Assembly (NCBI GenBank): GCA_045866215.1
Contig: AP035880.1
Span: forward strand, 1,054,001-1,118,000
Length of the DNA stretch: 64,000 nucleotides
From: Croceivirga sp009797885
GTDB lineage: Bacteria; Bacteroidota; Bacteroidia; Flavobacteriales; Flavobacteriaceae
Direction: 5' to 3'
The position numbers and the translations under genes are program-made. Each line of letters opens with the position of its first letter. Position 1 is the first letter of the stretch. Under the pieces are notes generated by a model. It searched no databases. It worked only from the letters and a program-made list of their open reading frames with translations, and was not told the DNA's origin. This document shows positions 1 to 7,049 of this stretch, piece after piece.

Positions 1-485
1 CCTGGGCCATTTCAGAATACCTTCACGAGCATCCATCCCGTGCCAAGACCCTGTTCGCGACGCATTACCATGAGCTCAATGATATGACCCAAAGTTTTGA
101 GCGCATCAAGAATTACAATGTTTCCATCAAGGAATTGAAGGACAATGTGCTCTTCCTCCGAAAACTGGTTCCCGGGGGCAGTGAGCATAGTTTTGGCATC
201 CACGTCGCCAAGATGGCCGGAATGCCACAGCAGGTCATCCAAAAAGCGAACAAAATCCTAAAAAAACTGGAGCAATCCCATTCCAATGAGGAAGTGGGCA
301 ACAAATTGCAGGCCGTACAAGGCGAGATGCAACTGAGCTTCTTTAATTTGGACGACCCTTTGTTGGAGGAAATCAAGGAGGAAATCCTTCACCTGGACAT
401 TGATACCCTTACCCCGGTTGAAGCCTTGATGAAACTGAATGAAATTAAACGTCTTTTAAGCAAAAAGAAGAAGGCGAGTTCTTAG
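1..485 (+). CDS. mutS: DNA mismatch repair ATPase MutS, C-terminal part (5' truncated by the window)
   Basis: The reading frame is open from base 3 and encodes the last ~160 residues of MutS, which binds mismatched DNA and uses ATP to recruit MutL. The first visible residues hold the family motif FATHYHEL, followed by the conserved GxSxxSFGIHVAKMAGMP-like stretch (SEHSFGIHVAKMAG) and a helical tail with a Lys-rich end. The Walker A and mismatch-binding domains lie upstream of the window. The gene ends in TAG 5 bp before a palindromic repeat and is followed by two tRNA genes on the same strand. Confidence 0.95.
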   Translation, partial: WAISEYLHEHPSRAKTLFATHYHELNDMTQSFERIKNYNVSIKELKDNVLFLRKLVPGGSEHSFGIHVAKMAGMPQQVIQKANKILKKLEQSHSNEEVGNKLQAVQGEMQLSFFNLDDPLLEEIKEEILHLDIDTLTPVEALMKLNEIKRLLSKKKKASS

Positions 486-490
486 AGCCT

Positions 491-574
491 GTCATTCCGC
501 ACTTGATGCGGAATCCACTTTTTATGGATTCCGGCTTTCCCCTGGGCGAGCTCAGGGTGACACGTGGGAATGAC
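491..574. repeat. REP/MITE-like palindromic repeat
   Basis: An 84-bp element bounded by GTCATTCC and its exact reverse complement GGAATGAC. Inside, a second stem pairs GCGGAATCCA with TGGATTCCGG (one to two mismatches), and a segment CTGGGCGAGCTCAGGGT forms a third hairpin. It sits directly behind mutS, has no coding potential, and resembles the small dispersed palindromes common in Bacteroidota genomes. Segments with the same CTCAGGGT core recur near 3271 and 6276. Confidence 0.6.
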
Positions 575-605
575 GGAATAGAAGAATTTTCAATTTGAAA
601 ATTCT

Positions 606-634
606 TTTGAAATAAAAGAATTGTATTAAATTTG
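606..634 (+). promoter_or_regulatory. Bacteroidota-type promoter for the tRNA genes
   Basis: TTTG at 606-609 and TAAATTTG at 627-634 match the -33 (TTTG) and -7 (TAnnTTTG) boxes of the main Bacteroidota sigma factor, with a 17-nt spacer. The tRNA-Gly gene begins 38 bp after the -7 box. The spacer is slightly short for the usual consensus. Confidence 0.55.
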
Positions 635-671
635 CATCCGCATCTTTTTAGAGGTGTCAGTTCATTAACAT

Positions 672-744
672 GCGAAAATAGCTCAGTTGGTAGAGCATCA
701 CCTTGCCAAGGTGGAGGTCGCGGGTTCGAATCCCGTTTTTCGCT
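672..744 (+). tRNA. tRNA-Gly (anticodon GCC)
   Basis: A full cloverleaf is visible: acceptor stem GCGAAAA/TTTTCGC with discriminator T744, D arm GCTC...GAGC, anticodon stem TCACC/GGTGG with loop TTGCCAA (anticodon GCC), and T arm GCGGG-TTCGAAT-CCCGT. The length is 73 nt and the CCA end is not encoded. Confidence 0.97.
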
Positions 745-753
745 CAACTATCG

Positions 754-803
754 ACTCCGCTCGGCTTCGGCTATGCTCAGCCGCCGCTAAGTGGAGTTTT
801 TTA
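754..803 (+). terminator. Hairpin and T-run behind tRNA-Gly
   Basis: ACTCCGCT (754-761) pairs with AGTGGAGT (790-797), one G-U pair, followed by a run of Ts at 797-803. An inner stem CGGCT...AGCCG extends it. It lies between the two tRNA genes, so it probably ends or attenuates transcription from the tRNA-Gly promoter. Confidence 0.6.
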
Positions 804-819
804 TTTCAAGTCCAGGAAT

Positions 820-904
820 GCTCGGGTGGTGGAATTGGTAGACACGTTGGACTTAAAATCCAATGGCCATTGTGGCCGTGCGGGTTCAAGTCCCGCTCCG
901 AGTA
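820..904 (+). tRNA. tRNA-Leu (anticodon UAA)
   Basis: An 85-nt class II tRNA. The acceptor stem is GCTCGGG/TCCGAGT with discriminator A904, the anticodon stem is TTGGA/TCCAA with loop CTTAAAA (anticodon TAA), a long variable arm (TGGCCATTGTGGCCG) follows, then T arm GCGGG-TTCAAGT-CCCGC. The CCA end is not encoded. Its 3' end is repeated 106 bp further on. Confidence 0.97.
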
Positions 905-914
905 CAACGAGGAA

Positions 915-941
915 AGCTCTTACGAAGTAAGGGCTTTTTTT
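915..941 (+). terminator. Intrinsic terminator of tRNA-Leu
   Basis: AGCTCTTAC (915-923) and GTAAGGGCT (927-935) form a stem around a GAA loop, one G-U pair, and run straight into seven Ts. It starts 10 bp after the tRNA end. Confidence 0.8.
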
Positions 942-997
942 ATTGAACGAAGTGAAATAAAAGCGGGGCTTGTGTTTACTGCCGAAGTATTGAGGGG

Positions 998-1011
998 CCC
1001 GCTCCGAGTAC
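998..1011 (+). repeat. Second copy of the tRNA-Leu 3' end (att-like direct repeat)
   Basis: CCCGCTCCGAGTAC here is identical to 892-905, the T-arm and acceptor end of the tRNA-Leu gene plus one base. Only the tail is repeated. A 3'-tRNA duplication of this kind is typical of the second attachment site left by an integrative element. The 92 bp between the copies carry only the terminator and an unassigned stretch, so any element has gone. Confidence 0.55.
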
Positions 1012-1015
1012 TTTT

Positions 1016-1055
1016 ATCCCTGAAAATCAATTGATTTTCAGGGATTTTTTATTTT
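1016..1055 (+). terminator. Perfect palindrome with T-rich tail
   Basis: ATCCCTGAAAATCAA and TTGATTTTCAGGGAT (1016-1045) form a perfect 15-bp stem, followed on the + strand by TTTTTATTTTT. It separates the tRNA region from the oppositely oriented gene at 1063-1737. The opposite strand lacks a U-run after the stem, so it favours termination of + strand transcripts. Confidence 0.7.
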
Positions 1056-1062
1056 TAAAAGT

Positions 1063-1737
1063 TTACTTAAGGTTTACGATTCCTGACTTTATACCAGATT
1101 TTATAGAATCTACCTGCTTTTTGACCTTGTCAAAATCATTTTCATTCTTTATGTTGGCCCAGTTAGATTTTAATAGTAATAAGTTCTCATCTGTTATATA
1201 GGGGTGTATTTTATTCAAATCATTTTGAAATTCTAAATTCTCCTTTGCAACTGATTGAATAACAAAATGGCTAGATATCATTGAAATACTAAGTAGAATC
1301 AAGATAATTCCCATACCCCAAGAAAATATCCTATAACGTTTCTTTGTTGAATGGTATCTTTCCACTGCTTTTCTCAGTCGAGTTTTTCTTGCATTTAATT
1401 CTTCCTCTGTAGGTCTCTTAGGCCCATCTAATGTTTCCATTGCATCTTCTATCAATTTTTTTCGCCTGTCTAACATTTCCAAGAGCAGAAAAAATATTGC
1501 AAGACATAGCATCACCATGAAAAAAATAAGAATTAGATTATTTCCATCAGAGAACCGACTTTCATTGTTTCTAGCAATATCAGTATAATATGCTTCCGAA
1601 AAAGCGTCATTAAGTTTTAAAAAAAGTTCAAGTAATTTTTGCCCTACAAAATTTAAAAGAGGGCTCAAAAAAAAGACAATTAGGCCAGCTATTATTCCAA
1701 TTACTATTTCCTTTTTATTGGTACTTATAAACTTCAT
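1063..1737 (-). CDS. Hypothetical membrane protein
   Basis: A 224-residue protein that I do not recognise. It has three likely membrane spans: residues ~11-30 (IVIGIIAGLIVFFLSPLLNF), ~67-87 (LILIFFMVMLCLAIFFLLLE) and ~137-160 (FSWGMGIILILLSISMISSHF). A charged, probably cytoplasmic helical linker rich in Arg and Lys lies between spans 2 and 3. The C-terminal ~65 residues are hydrophilic and end in a Lys/Ile-rich helix. It stands alone, on the opposite strand to its neighbours, and the DNA is A+T-rich relative to the core genes, as is usual for accessory genes. Confidence 0.7.
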   Translation of the reverse strand: MKFISTNKKEIVIGIIAGLIVFFLSPLLNFVGQKLLELFLKLNDAFSEAYYTDIARNNESRFSDGNNLILIFFMVMLCLAIFFLLLEMLDRRKKLIEDAMETLDGPKRPTEEELNARKTRLRKAVERYHSTKKRYRIFSWGMGIILILLSISMISSHFVIQSVAKENLEFQNDLNKIHPYITDENLLLLKSNWANIKNENDFDKVKKQVDSIKSGIKSGIVNLK

Positions 1738-1888
1738 TTACAACAAAAATAACTTGGCCTCAAATCAATTGAGCAATCATTTGGATAGCCTTTTCCGAAG
1801 ATAAAAAGAAAACATTTACTCTTCTTAAAAAGAACACACTTGAATACTAGTTACTTTAAACACTTAACGCATTCCACATAAAGAAATA

Positions 1889-1903
1889 ATGGATTTTATC
1901 CAT
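1889..1903. promoter_or_regulatory. Palindrome, possible operator
   Basis: ATGGAT-TTT-ATCCAT is a perfect 6-bp inverted repeat. A third half-site, ATTTATCCATG, follows at 1913-1923 and overlaps the start codon of the next gene. This is a plausible binding site for a dimeric regulator, perhaps the small protein itself. No experimental analogue is known to me. Confidence 0.35.
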
Positions 1904-1920
1904 GTTTTTGGAATTTATCC

Positions 1921-2196
1921 ATGAGCAAAGAGTGCGCAAAATATTTCGCTCAGTTCGTCAAGCGAAATGGTCAACCCCGGTTAAATGATGACCAGTTCCG
2001 GCGGTTTATGAACATTGTTTATCAAGAAGGTAAATTAGCAGGTATTGACTGTATAAGAACAAAGCTCATGCGACAAGCCAATGACTATAGATTTGAGCTA
2101 GACAGATATGATGCTGGCAAAGTACTTACTGAACTAACAGGAAATATTGACCCAGAAGTGTTATTGACAAGTATGTATAAAAGTTCAACAGATTAG
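1921..2196 (+). CDS. Small hypothetical protein
   Basis: A 91-residue, charged, mostly helical protein with no signal peptide or membrane span, starting MSKECAKYFAQFVKRN. I do not recognise a family. The ATG at 1921 overlaps the last half-site of an inverted repeat, which would fit autoregulation. No partner gene is coupled to it: the downstream gene is convergent and 40 bp away. Confidence 0.6.
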   Translation: MSKECAKYFAQFVKRNGQPRLNDDQFRRFMNIVYQEGKLAGIDCIRTKLMRQANDYRFELDRYDAGKVLTELTGNIDPEVLLTSMYKSSTD

Positions 2197-2235
2197 TGCT
2201 TAAAACTACCATTTCCCCATTTTAAAGAGTACCTT

Positions 2236-3045
2236 TTACATACTGCTTTGTCCATAATTTGTTATGCTCATTATTTGCGGATCAATTAAAGGGTGATTAA
2301 TTTTTTCAGGCGTTTGCAATGGTCTACCGAATAAAGTAATTCTTTCGTTTCCATTAATACTCCATTTAACCGCAAAAGGGACTGTGTTAATATGTCGGTA
2401 AACCTTTAACATTTGAGGAGCTCCTCCGATGTTAGGTTTATCTTCATTACTTTTCAACATCTTACATAATATTTCAAATGGCTCGTAATCCAACCCCCCC
2501 TCACTTATCTTATTCCTTTCTCTAAGAATCTTTATAAGTTCTTCCTTGGCTTCATCGACATAATCTCCAAGAAAAATAATTTTCCTTTCACCATCAATAC
2601 CCCTCCAATATGTAGCTGGTCGATGGGTGAAGGCATCAATATGGCTATCATAATGAATAGTCCATAAAAAGTATTTACCGTACTTCCATGAATAACCTCC
2701 GAGAATAAACTGCGCGTCAGGAATAACATGACCTTCTACTAAGTCACTCCTAAATTCAAGCAAATCATTGAAACACCTCACTACGAATCCTTTAAAAAAT
2801 GCCAAGTCCTGAAATCTTTGTTTTGATTTTGGGTGATTCTTTACTGCATTAATCAATTGAGCAATCATTGGATATGCATAATTGGTATCACCAGCAAATG
2901 CAATGAAACTGTCATTTCTGGGAAGGGGAAATATTTTTGGGTTTGCATCCCAAGCACCCGCCGATCTTAATCTGCTATCGGTTGCTATAACTAACTCTTC
3001 AACTTGAGAGGTTACTTTTCTAATCCAAGAAATACATAAAGTCAT
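2236..3045 (-). CDS. Putative Ntn-hydrolase (proteasome beta/HslV/Anbu-like) protein
   Basis: A 269-residue soluble protein starting M-TLCISW, so removal of Met would expose Thr2, as in proteasome-type N-terminal nucleophile hydrolases. The next conserved-looking blocks are VIATDSRLR (like the (G/A)ADSR strand of 20S beta and HslV subunits), KIFPLPRND...AFAGDTNYAYPM (beta strand, Gly and small-residue turn) and a central ILGGYSW strand. This order resembles the proteasome fold. The sequence is about 80 residues longer than HslV, and no ATPase partner is next to it. Fold and activity are inferred from motif order only; an unrelated hypothetical protein is possible. Confidence 0.5.
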   Translation of the reverse strand: MTLCISWIRKVTSQVEELVIATDSRLRSAGAWDANPKIFPLPRNDSFIAFAGDTNYAYPMIAQLINAVKNHPKSKQRFQDLAFFKGFVVRCFNDLLEFRSDLVEGHVIPDAQFILGGYSWKYGKYFLWTIHYDSHIDAFTHRPATYWRGIDGERKIIFLGDYVDEAKEELIKILRERNKISEGGLDYEPFEILCKMLKSNEDKPNIGGAPQMLKVYRHINTVPFAVKWSINGNERITLFGRPLQTPEKINHPLIDPQIMSITNYGQSSM

Positions 3046-3151
3046 ATAATTGAATAAACTACTACTTAAAATTACGAATCACAATAGAATGACCAGAACC
3101 AATTGAAATATTAATGGCAAGTATGTAAATTGTAGTAAAATAAATACTATG

Positions 3152-3328
3152 CCTAACAATGGCTATAATTACCCACCTGATTGGCGAGCAAGTTGCTGCC
3201 ATTCGTTAACTTCAAACATAGAAACTAGCAACGGCTGGATTTGCCTCAGCGAGAAATCTGCCCTTCGATAAGCTCAGGGTAAGTAGATTTTCAATGCCGC
3301 CACAAATCATAGCTTAGACCGCTGTGTT
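3152..3328 (+). repeat. attC-like cassette site 1 (type I)
   Basis: Left arm CCTAACAATGGCTATAATTA, right arm AAATCATAGC-TTAGACC-GCTGTGTT. The arms pair through GGCTAT.ATT/AAT.ATAGC, with extra unpaired bases on the right, as in attC sites. The ~130-bp loop carries a small hairpin (CCCTTCGATAAGCTCAGGG) resembling the REP near 541. The site lies directly in front of the two-gene unit at 3339-4026. Confidence 0.55.
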
Positions 3329-3338
3329 CCATTAAAAG

Positions 3339-3743
3339 ATGATAAGTACTGAAGATAAAATAAGAGAAGCCTGTTTCAATTTAAGTACAAGCTTAATGTG
3401 GGAAAAAAACAATTTGACTTTGGAAAGAATTGAGTCAAATATGACTGAACTCAACCAAATGACAGAAAAGTTCTTAGAGACGGCCAAATTTTATCTTGAA
3501 AATATTGAAGCACTTGAAGGTCAATCTGAAATTATCATAAGGGCAATAAATTACATGGAAGAGGCTCATGCAATTCCACCTCTTCGTGGTAATTATCAAT
3601 GGTTCGATTATACTTTGGGAGCATTAACAGAACTTGCTTGTCCGAACTCAAGACTTTTGAATAGCAACCTCGATTTTCTAAAAGACATAGAAAACGGAAT
3701 TAAGGATTACCGAGAAAATTCAATTGACGAAGATGAACTTTGA
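3339..3743 (+). CDS. Hypothetical cassette protein
   Basis: A 134-residue acidic, helical, soluble protein of unknown family, starting 11 bp after the attC-like right arm. It contains a motif-like stretch HAIPPLRGNYQWFDYTLG. It overlaps the next gene by 11 bp, so the two are probably translated together as a two-gene cassette. The pairing of a small acidic protein with a second small protein would fit an immunity or toxin-antitoxin pair, but nothing in the sequence proves it. Confidence 0.65.
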   Translation: MISTEDKIREACFNLSTSLMWEKNNLTLERIESNMTELNQMTEKFLETAKFYLENIEALEGQSEIIIRAINYMEEAHAIPPLRGNYQWFDYTLGALTELACPNSRLLNSNLDFLKDIENGIKDYRENSIDEDEL

Positions 3744-4026
3744 AGAATTTGGAAATCATATTGAGAATAAACTCAATTCAATTACCAGATATGAATTATT
3801 AGAGTTTCACTACGAACCTTTCAGCTTTGGAAACGGCTTGTTGGCTTACCGAATTTCAGGTCGAAATCACCGACTAATTTATGACGGAAGAGAAAATGAA
3901 CTTACTTGGGAAAGAAGTGAACCGCATGAAAAATACTTTGGAGCAAAATTCTCAATGTTCAAGAAGTTCGATGGATTGAATTTAACGGAAGAAGAAATAA
4001 ATAACAGCTTACAACAAGGGCTATAA
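3733..4026 (+). CDS. Hypothetical cassette protein overlapping its partner
   Basis: A 97-residue protein of unknown family. The ATG at 3733 lies in the last four codons of the upstream gene; a TTG nine bases earlier is less likely. Its central region (YRISGRNHRLIYDGRENELTW) predicts beta strands. The last codons, ending LQQGL, and the stop are contributed by the left arm of the attC-like site (CTTACAACAAGGGCTATAA), so the cassette boundary sets the C-terminus. Confidence 0.65.
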   Translation: MNFEEFGNHIENKLNSITRYELLEFHYEPFSFGNGLLAYRISGRNHRLIYDGRENELTWERSEPHEKYFGAKFSMFKKFDGLNLTEEEINNSLQQGL

Positions 4027-4140
4027 TTCAGCTTTGTCCTGAGCCAAAAACAAAATCCCTAACTTTAAAACGGCTCGATTTCCCACTTGAAAAATCCTAG
4101 TGGATTTCCCAAGTCAAAATCATGACCAGACCCTTGTAGC
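4006..4140 (+). repeat. attC-like cassette site 2 (type I)
   Basis: Left arm CTTACAACAAGGGCTATAATT and right arm AATCATGACCAGACCCTTGTAGC; ACAAGGG pairs exactly with CCCTTGT. The right end TTGTAGC (4134-4140) begins the next unit. It is the exact reverse complement of GCTACAA (4841-4847) at that unit's end, as expected if one circular cassette carried both. Confidence 0.65.
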
Positions 4141-4149
4141 CAATTTGAA

Positions 4150-4830
4150 ATGAGAATCCGTTTAGAGAAAAAAAATAGAGTAACAACGGACTTTGTCGAA
4201 ATAGAAATTGACAAAGAAATTCTGAATGTCAGAGAGGGAAAAGTTAAAAAAACTGGCGGACCAAAATGGGGAAAGCATTGCGGAACATATGAAAACGCTA
4301 TTATCGAAGCAAATAAGATAAAACAGGAATTTCTTGACAAAAAATACGTTGAAGTCAACTCAAAACAAAGGCCAACTGATTTTAATGGGGTTTATGATAA
4401 AGCTAAATGGCATTTTAGAGGAGAATTCCCTAGAGAGCTTGACATTTTTCAAGGATATGTGCACACAGGATTTTATTTGACTTGGATTATCGAAAACGGA
4501 CTTTTCGATACAAATGGAGATGATTACTTGAATTCTGAAATTTCTAAAGTCAAAAAAAGGGAATTGACTGGAGCTGAGTTTTTTAAACGTAATCTTGACG
4601 GTGTGTTAATGGACGATGATTTGACTGAATTAGGAAATGAATTCACCTATAAGTACTATGAGAAAGGAAAATTTTTAGAAGATTATTCAAAAACTTTAGG
4701 GACTGATTTACCAACACTATATCATATCCAAGATAATTGGGAGAATTATGAAAAATTCAGGCCTTTATTGGACAAAAGATTTAAACGTTGGGAAAAATCA
4801 AAAAAACCAAAATGGTGGAAATTAAACTGA
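4150..4830 (+). CDS. WGR-like/DUF7832-like cassette protein
   Basis: A 226-residue soluble protein. Residues ~10-70 look like a WGR-type domain (FVEIEIDKEILNVREGKV, then YENAIIEANKIKQEFLDKKYVE at its end). Residues ~80-130 match the style of DUF7832 proteins (VYDKAKWHF, then FQGYVHTGFYLTWIIENGLF). The C-terminus is basic and Trp-rich. WGR domains are nucleic-acid-associated in other proteins, and DUF7832-like proteins often sit near polymorphic toxin genes; neither role is shown here. The gene starts 10 bp after the attC-like right arm, with no toxin beside it. Confidence 0.6.
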   Translation: MRIRLEKKNRVTTDFVEIEIDKEILNVREGKVKKTGGPKWGKHCGTYENAIIEANKIKQEFLDKKYVEVNSKQRPTDFNGVYDKAKWHFRGEFPRELDIFQGYVHTGFYLTWIIENGLFDTNGDDYLNSEISKVKKRELTGAEFFKRNLDGVLMDDDLTELGNEFTYKYYEKGKFLEDYSKTLGTDLPTLYHIQDNWENYEKFRPLLDKRFKRWEKSKKPKWWKLN

Positions 4831-4840
4831 ATAAAAACCA

Positions 4841-4900
4841 GCTACAACAATAGCTATAATTCAACTTTCCCTTTCAACCTAAAACAAAATCTCCAACTTT
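4841..4900 (+). repeat. attC-like site 3, left half only
   Basis: GCTACAACAATAGCTATAATTCAAC followed by AACAAAATCTCCAACTTTAAAATGGCT closely matches the left half and loop of the site at 4006-4080, but the AATCATAGCC right arm is missing. Either the site has been truncated or the next unit was joined by deletion. The terminal GCTACAA matches the TTGTAGC at the start of the same unit (4134). Confidence 0.55.
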
Positions 4901-4921
4901 AAAATGGCTGATAAGACACAA

Positions 4922-5269
4922 ATGACAATCAAACGAGCGAAATTCTTGCTGTGTCTGACGGTAGGACTGGCAGCAGGTCAGTCAATATTTGACGAATTAG
5001 TGACAACTAACGGGGCACATCAAATCCTCTCGGCTTTCTTTTTCATCGAGTTAGCAATTCTTGGACTGACAATTTTCTCTGGATTAAAAAATAAGTGGAC
5101 ACGGATACTTCTTACTCTATTAACATTTACCGAAACGGTTTTGTTCTTTCTTAACAGACCAATAAGCCCTGACGAATTGCCAATGATTCTGATTTTCGCA
5201 ATTAGAGCATATGTGTTTGTTGGATTCTTTAAAAAGAAAGAAAGTCAATACTACACAAGTGTGGATTGA
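4922..5269 (+). CDS. Small integral membrane protein
   Basis: A 115-residue protein with about four membrane spans (KFLLCLTVGLAAGQSIF; AFFFIELAILGLTIFSGL; ILLTLLTFTETVLFFL; MILIFAIRAYVFVGFF). The ATG at 4922 is preferred over one at 4904, because the earlier codon lies in sequence homologous to the loop of attC-like site 2. Family not recognised. It is the only gene in its unit. Confidence 0.65.
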   Translation: MTIKRAKFLLCLTVGLAAGQSIFDELVTTNGAHQILSAFFFIELAILGLTIFSGLKNKWTRILLTLLTFTETVLFFLNRPISPDELPMILIFAIRAYVFVGFFKKKESQYYTSVD

Positions 5270-5290
5270 AAAAAAATTAAAACTACTTAC

Positions 5291-5425
5291 GCCAACAATG
5301 CCTATAATTCATTGCTGTATTCTTTCTAACTTTAAATCTATAAACCTTTAATTGGCTCGATTTCTACGATTAGAAATTCTACTAATTTCAAATACGCAAC
5401 GAAATCATAGCCGGGACCGTTGGCT
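5291..5425 (+). repeat. attC-like cassette site 4 (type I)
   Basis: Left arm GCCAACAATGCCTATAATTCA, right arm CGAAATCATAGCC-GGGA-CCGTTGGCT. The right end GTTGGCT (5419-5425) is the exact reverse complement of AGCCAAC (6156-6162) at the end of the following unit. The loop contains TAACTTTAAATCTATAAACC, shared with other type I loops. Confidence 0.7.
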
Positions 5426-5437
5426 ACAATTTGAAAA

Positions 5438-5740
5438 ATGAATAAAATTAAAGTTTCTGAACTCAGAATATTATTTGATAGAATAATTGAGAAACTCGAA
5501 ACCGAATTGGAATTGAAAACAATTATTTATCGATTAATCCCAACTGAAAAATGGGACAAATTTGATAAACCGGAAGATTGGTTTTCCGCATCCGAAATTA
5601 GTCTAGGCGACTTGCAAGATGATTTAATGGAATTAAGGAAGTTGATTACCGAAAAGGATAGAATAGTAACATTTGTAGATTTTGACCGACTTGCAAGTAT
5701 ATTAAGAGAAATAAGTCAAGTAGAAAATCCTGTTGACTAA
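5438..5740 (+). CDS. Hypothetical cassette protein
   Basis: A 100-residue acidic protein, largely helical (LFDRIIEKLETELELK...GDLQDDLMELRKLITEKDR), with no signal peptide or membrane span. Family not recognised. It starts 12 bp after the cassette junction and its TAA is followed directly by the ATG of the next gene, so the two form a two-gene cassette. Confidence 0.65.
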   Translation: MNKIKVSELRILFDRIIEKLETELELKTIIYRLIPTEKWDKFDKPEDWFSASEISLGDLQDDLMELRKLITEKDRIVTFVDFDRLASILREISQVENPVD

Positions 5741-6148
5741 ATGAAGAAAGAACACAAATTAATAATTGAGAAAATAAATCAATATTTAGAGAATCATCCT
5801 GACCAAAGATTCGGACAAGCTATTTTCAATCTTGGAATAAATGAGTTTCAAAAAACGACTGACCCAAGAAACCCAAGCTATAACTTAAGAGATATTTATA
5901 ACGATAGTGATTCGGAAATAAATAAACGGATTGAAAGACAATTAGAATGGTTTGACTTGCAAAAGAGAATTAATGAGGGACTTTCAAAGGTGGCGGAAAT
6001 ACATGGAATGACTGTTAATGAAAGATTATTCGCAACTGACTTGCTTGACCATTTCGACAAGTATAAAAAATCGAATAAGGAATATGCCGAATATATTTTG
6101 AAAGCACTAAAAGTGGATTCTGAATCAATCGGAAAAATATTAAAATAA
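5741..6148 (+). CDS. Hypothetical cassette protein
   Basis: A 135-residue charged protein. Its N-terminal part (NPD-QRFGQAIFNLGINEF ... NLRDIYNDSDSEINKRI style) is a pattern I associate with small hypothetical proteins found in cassettes and other accessory regions of many bacteria, with no known function. It abuts the upstream gene without spacing. Six bases after its stop the attC-like arm begins. Confidence 0.65.
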   Translation: MKKEHKLIIEKINQYLENHPDQRFGQAIFNLGINEFQKTTDPRNPSYNLRDIYNDSDSEINKRIERQLEWFDLQKRINEGLSKVAEIHGMTVNERLFATDLLDHFDKYKKSNKEYAEYILKALKVDSESIGKILK

Positions 6149-6155
6149 AAACTGC

Positions 6156-6326
6156 AGCCAACACAGGCTTTAATTCATTGCTTCCGTCCTACCCCCGAAA
6201 TTTTATTTAAATTTAATATCCAACGAACAAGCATCGGCAATAAATTCAACTGTGCCTTCCTCTCCCCTTCGCTGTGCTCAGGGTCATCGGAGGCATTAAC
6301 GAAATCATAGCCTAGACCGTTGTGTG
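6156..6326 (+). repeat. attC-like cassette site 5 (type I)
   Basis: Left arm AGCCAACACAGGCTTTAATTCA, right arm CGAAATCATAGCC-TAGA-CCGTTGTGTG. The loop carries a REP-like hairpin, CCCCTTCGCTGTGCTCAGGG, at 6265-6285. AGCCAAC matches the GTTGGCT that starts the preceding unit exactly. Confidence 0.7.
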
Positions 6327-6334
6327 CAACATAA

Positions 6335-6925
6335 ATGAACATTTTTGACACATCCTATAAACCGCTAGACTTCAAGTCGAAGTTCGGAACTCCTTTAAAG
6401 ATATATTCAACAACTTTTTCGAAAGATTTGTTTGCGGTATTTGTGTTTTCGATTCTCTCGCTGGTGATAGGCATACTGACAATTTATAACTCAAACTTCC
6501 AGGAAACGGGTAAAGTTTGGATACCACCTTTACTAATAACACTTGGATTGACTATTCCTTTATACATTTATCTGGGAAACCGCTTTAGATATATTGCTTT
6601 ATTTGAAAAGGGATTGGTAATTAAAAAAAGGTTTCGAGTATATGAAATCTTTTACCGCGATATTGAAAAGATCAAACTTGTTAATGCTTTACCATATAAA
6701 AACCTGTTAAAGTCCAAAAAAAATAAAGAGTACGCTTTTGATATTTATCTTAAGAACAGTGGTATAATAAGTTTTGGTATCAGCGAAAGAATATTTAAAA
6801 CGATAGCTTATCCAAGGGTTTACTCCGGAGTTAGAGTTATCGAAATCAAAGATTTTGTGGAAAGAACTCTTGAGAAAGTCAAAAATACTACAAACAACAG
6901 GGGCTATAATTCACTCCTACCTTGA
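6335..6925 (+). CDS. Membrane protein with PH-like C-terminal domain
   Basis: A 196-residue protein with two adjacent membrane spans at ~30-50 (FAVFVFSILSLVIGILTIY) and ~62-82 (WIPPLLITLGLTIPLYIYLG). Then comes a stretch predicted as beta strands with a terminal helix (RYIALFEKGLVIKKRFRVYE, then the region around DIEKIKLV), resembling bacterial PH-like membrane proteins. The last residues, ending GYNSLLP, are read out of the attC-like left arm, so the cassette site supplies the stop. Function unknown. Confidence 0.6.
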   Translation: MNIFDTSYKPLDFKSKFGTPLKIYSTTFSKDLFAVFVFSILSLVIGILTIYNSNFQETGKVWIPPLLITLGLTIPLYIYLGNRFRYIALFEKGLVIKKRFRVYEIFYRDIEKIKLVNALPYKNLLKSKKNKEYAFDIYLKNSGIISFGISERIFKTIAYPRVYSGVRVIEIKDFVERTLEKVKNTTNNRGYNSLLP

Positions 6926-7020
6926 AGTCTCTTTCCAAATATTCCTAAATTGGACTAACAAATAATTTAGCTTGATTTCTCCCCTTCCTGGTCGAAATCA
7001 TAGCCGAAGCCGTTAACGGC
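6888..7020 (+). repeat. attC-like cassette site 6 (type I)
   Basis: Left arm ACAAACAACAGGGGCTATAATTCA (6890 on), right arm CGAAATCATAGCC-GAAG-CCGTTAACGGC. The site overlaps the end of the upstream gene. The right end TTAACGGCC nearly matches (8 of 9) the reverse complement of GGCTGTTAA at 8482-8490, the end of the next unit. Confidence 0.6.
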
Positions 7021-7049
7021 CATTTAGATTCACCTTGAGATTTTTAATT

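Noticed and set aside
687..1034. Open frames across the tRNA genes
   Set aside because: They overlap two well-folded tRNAs and terminators; the translated sequence is tRNA read as protein.
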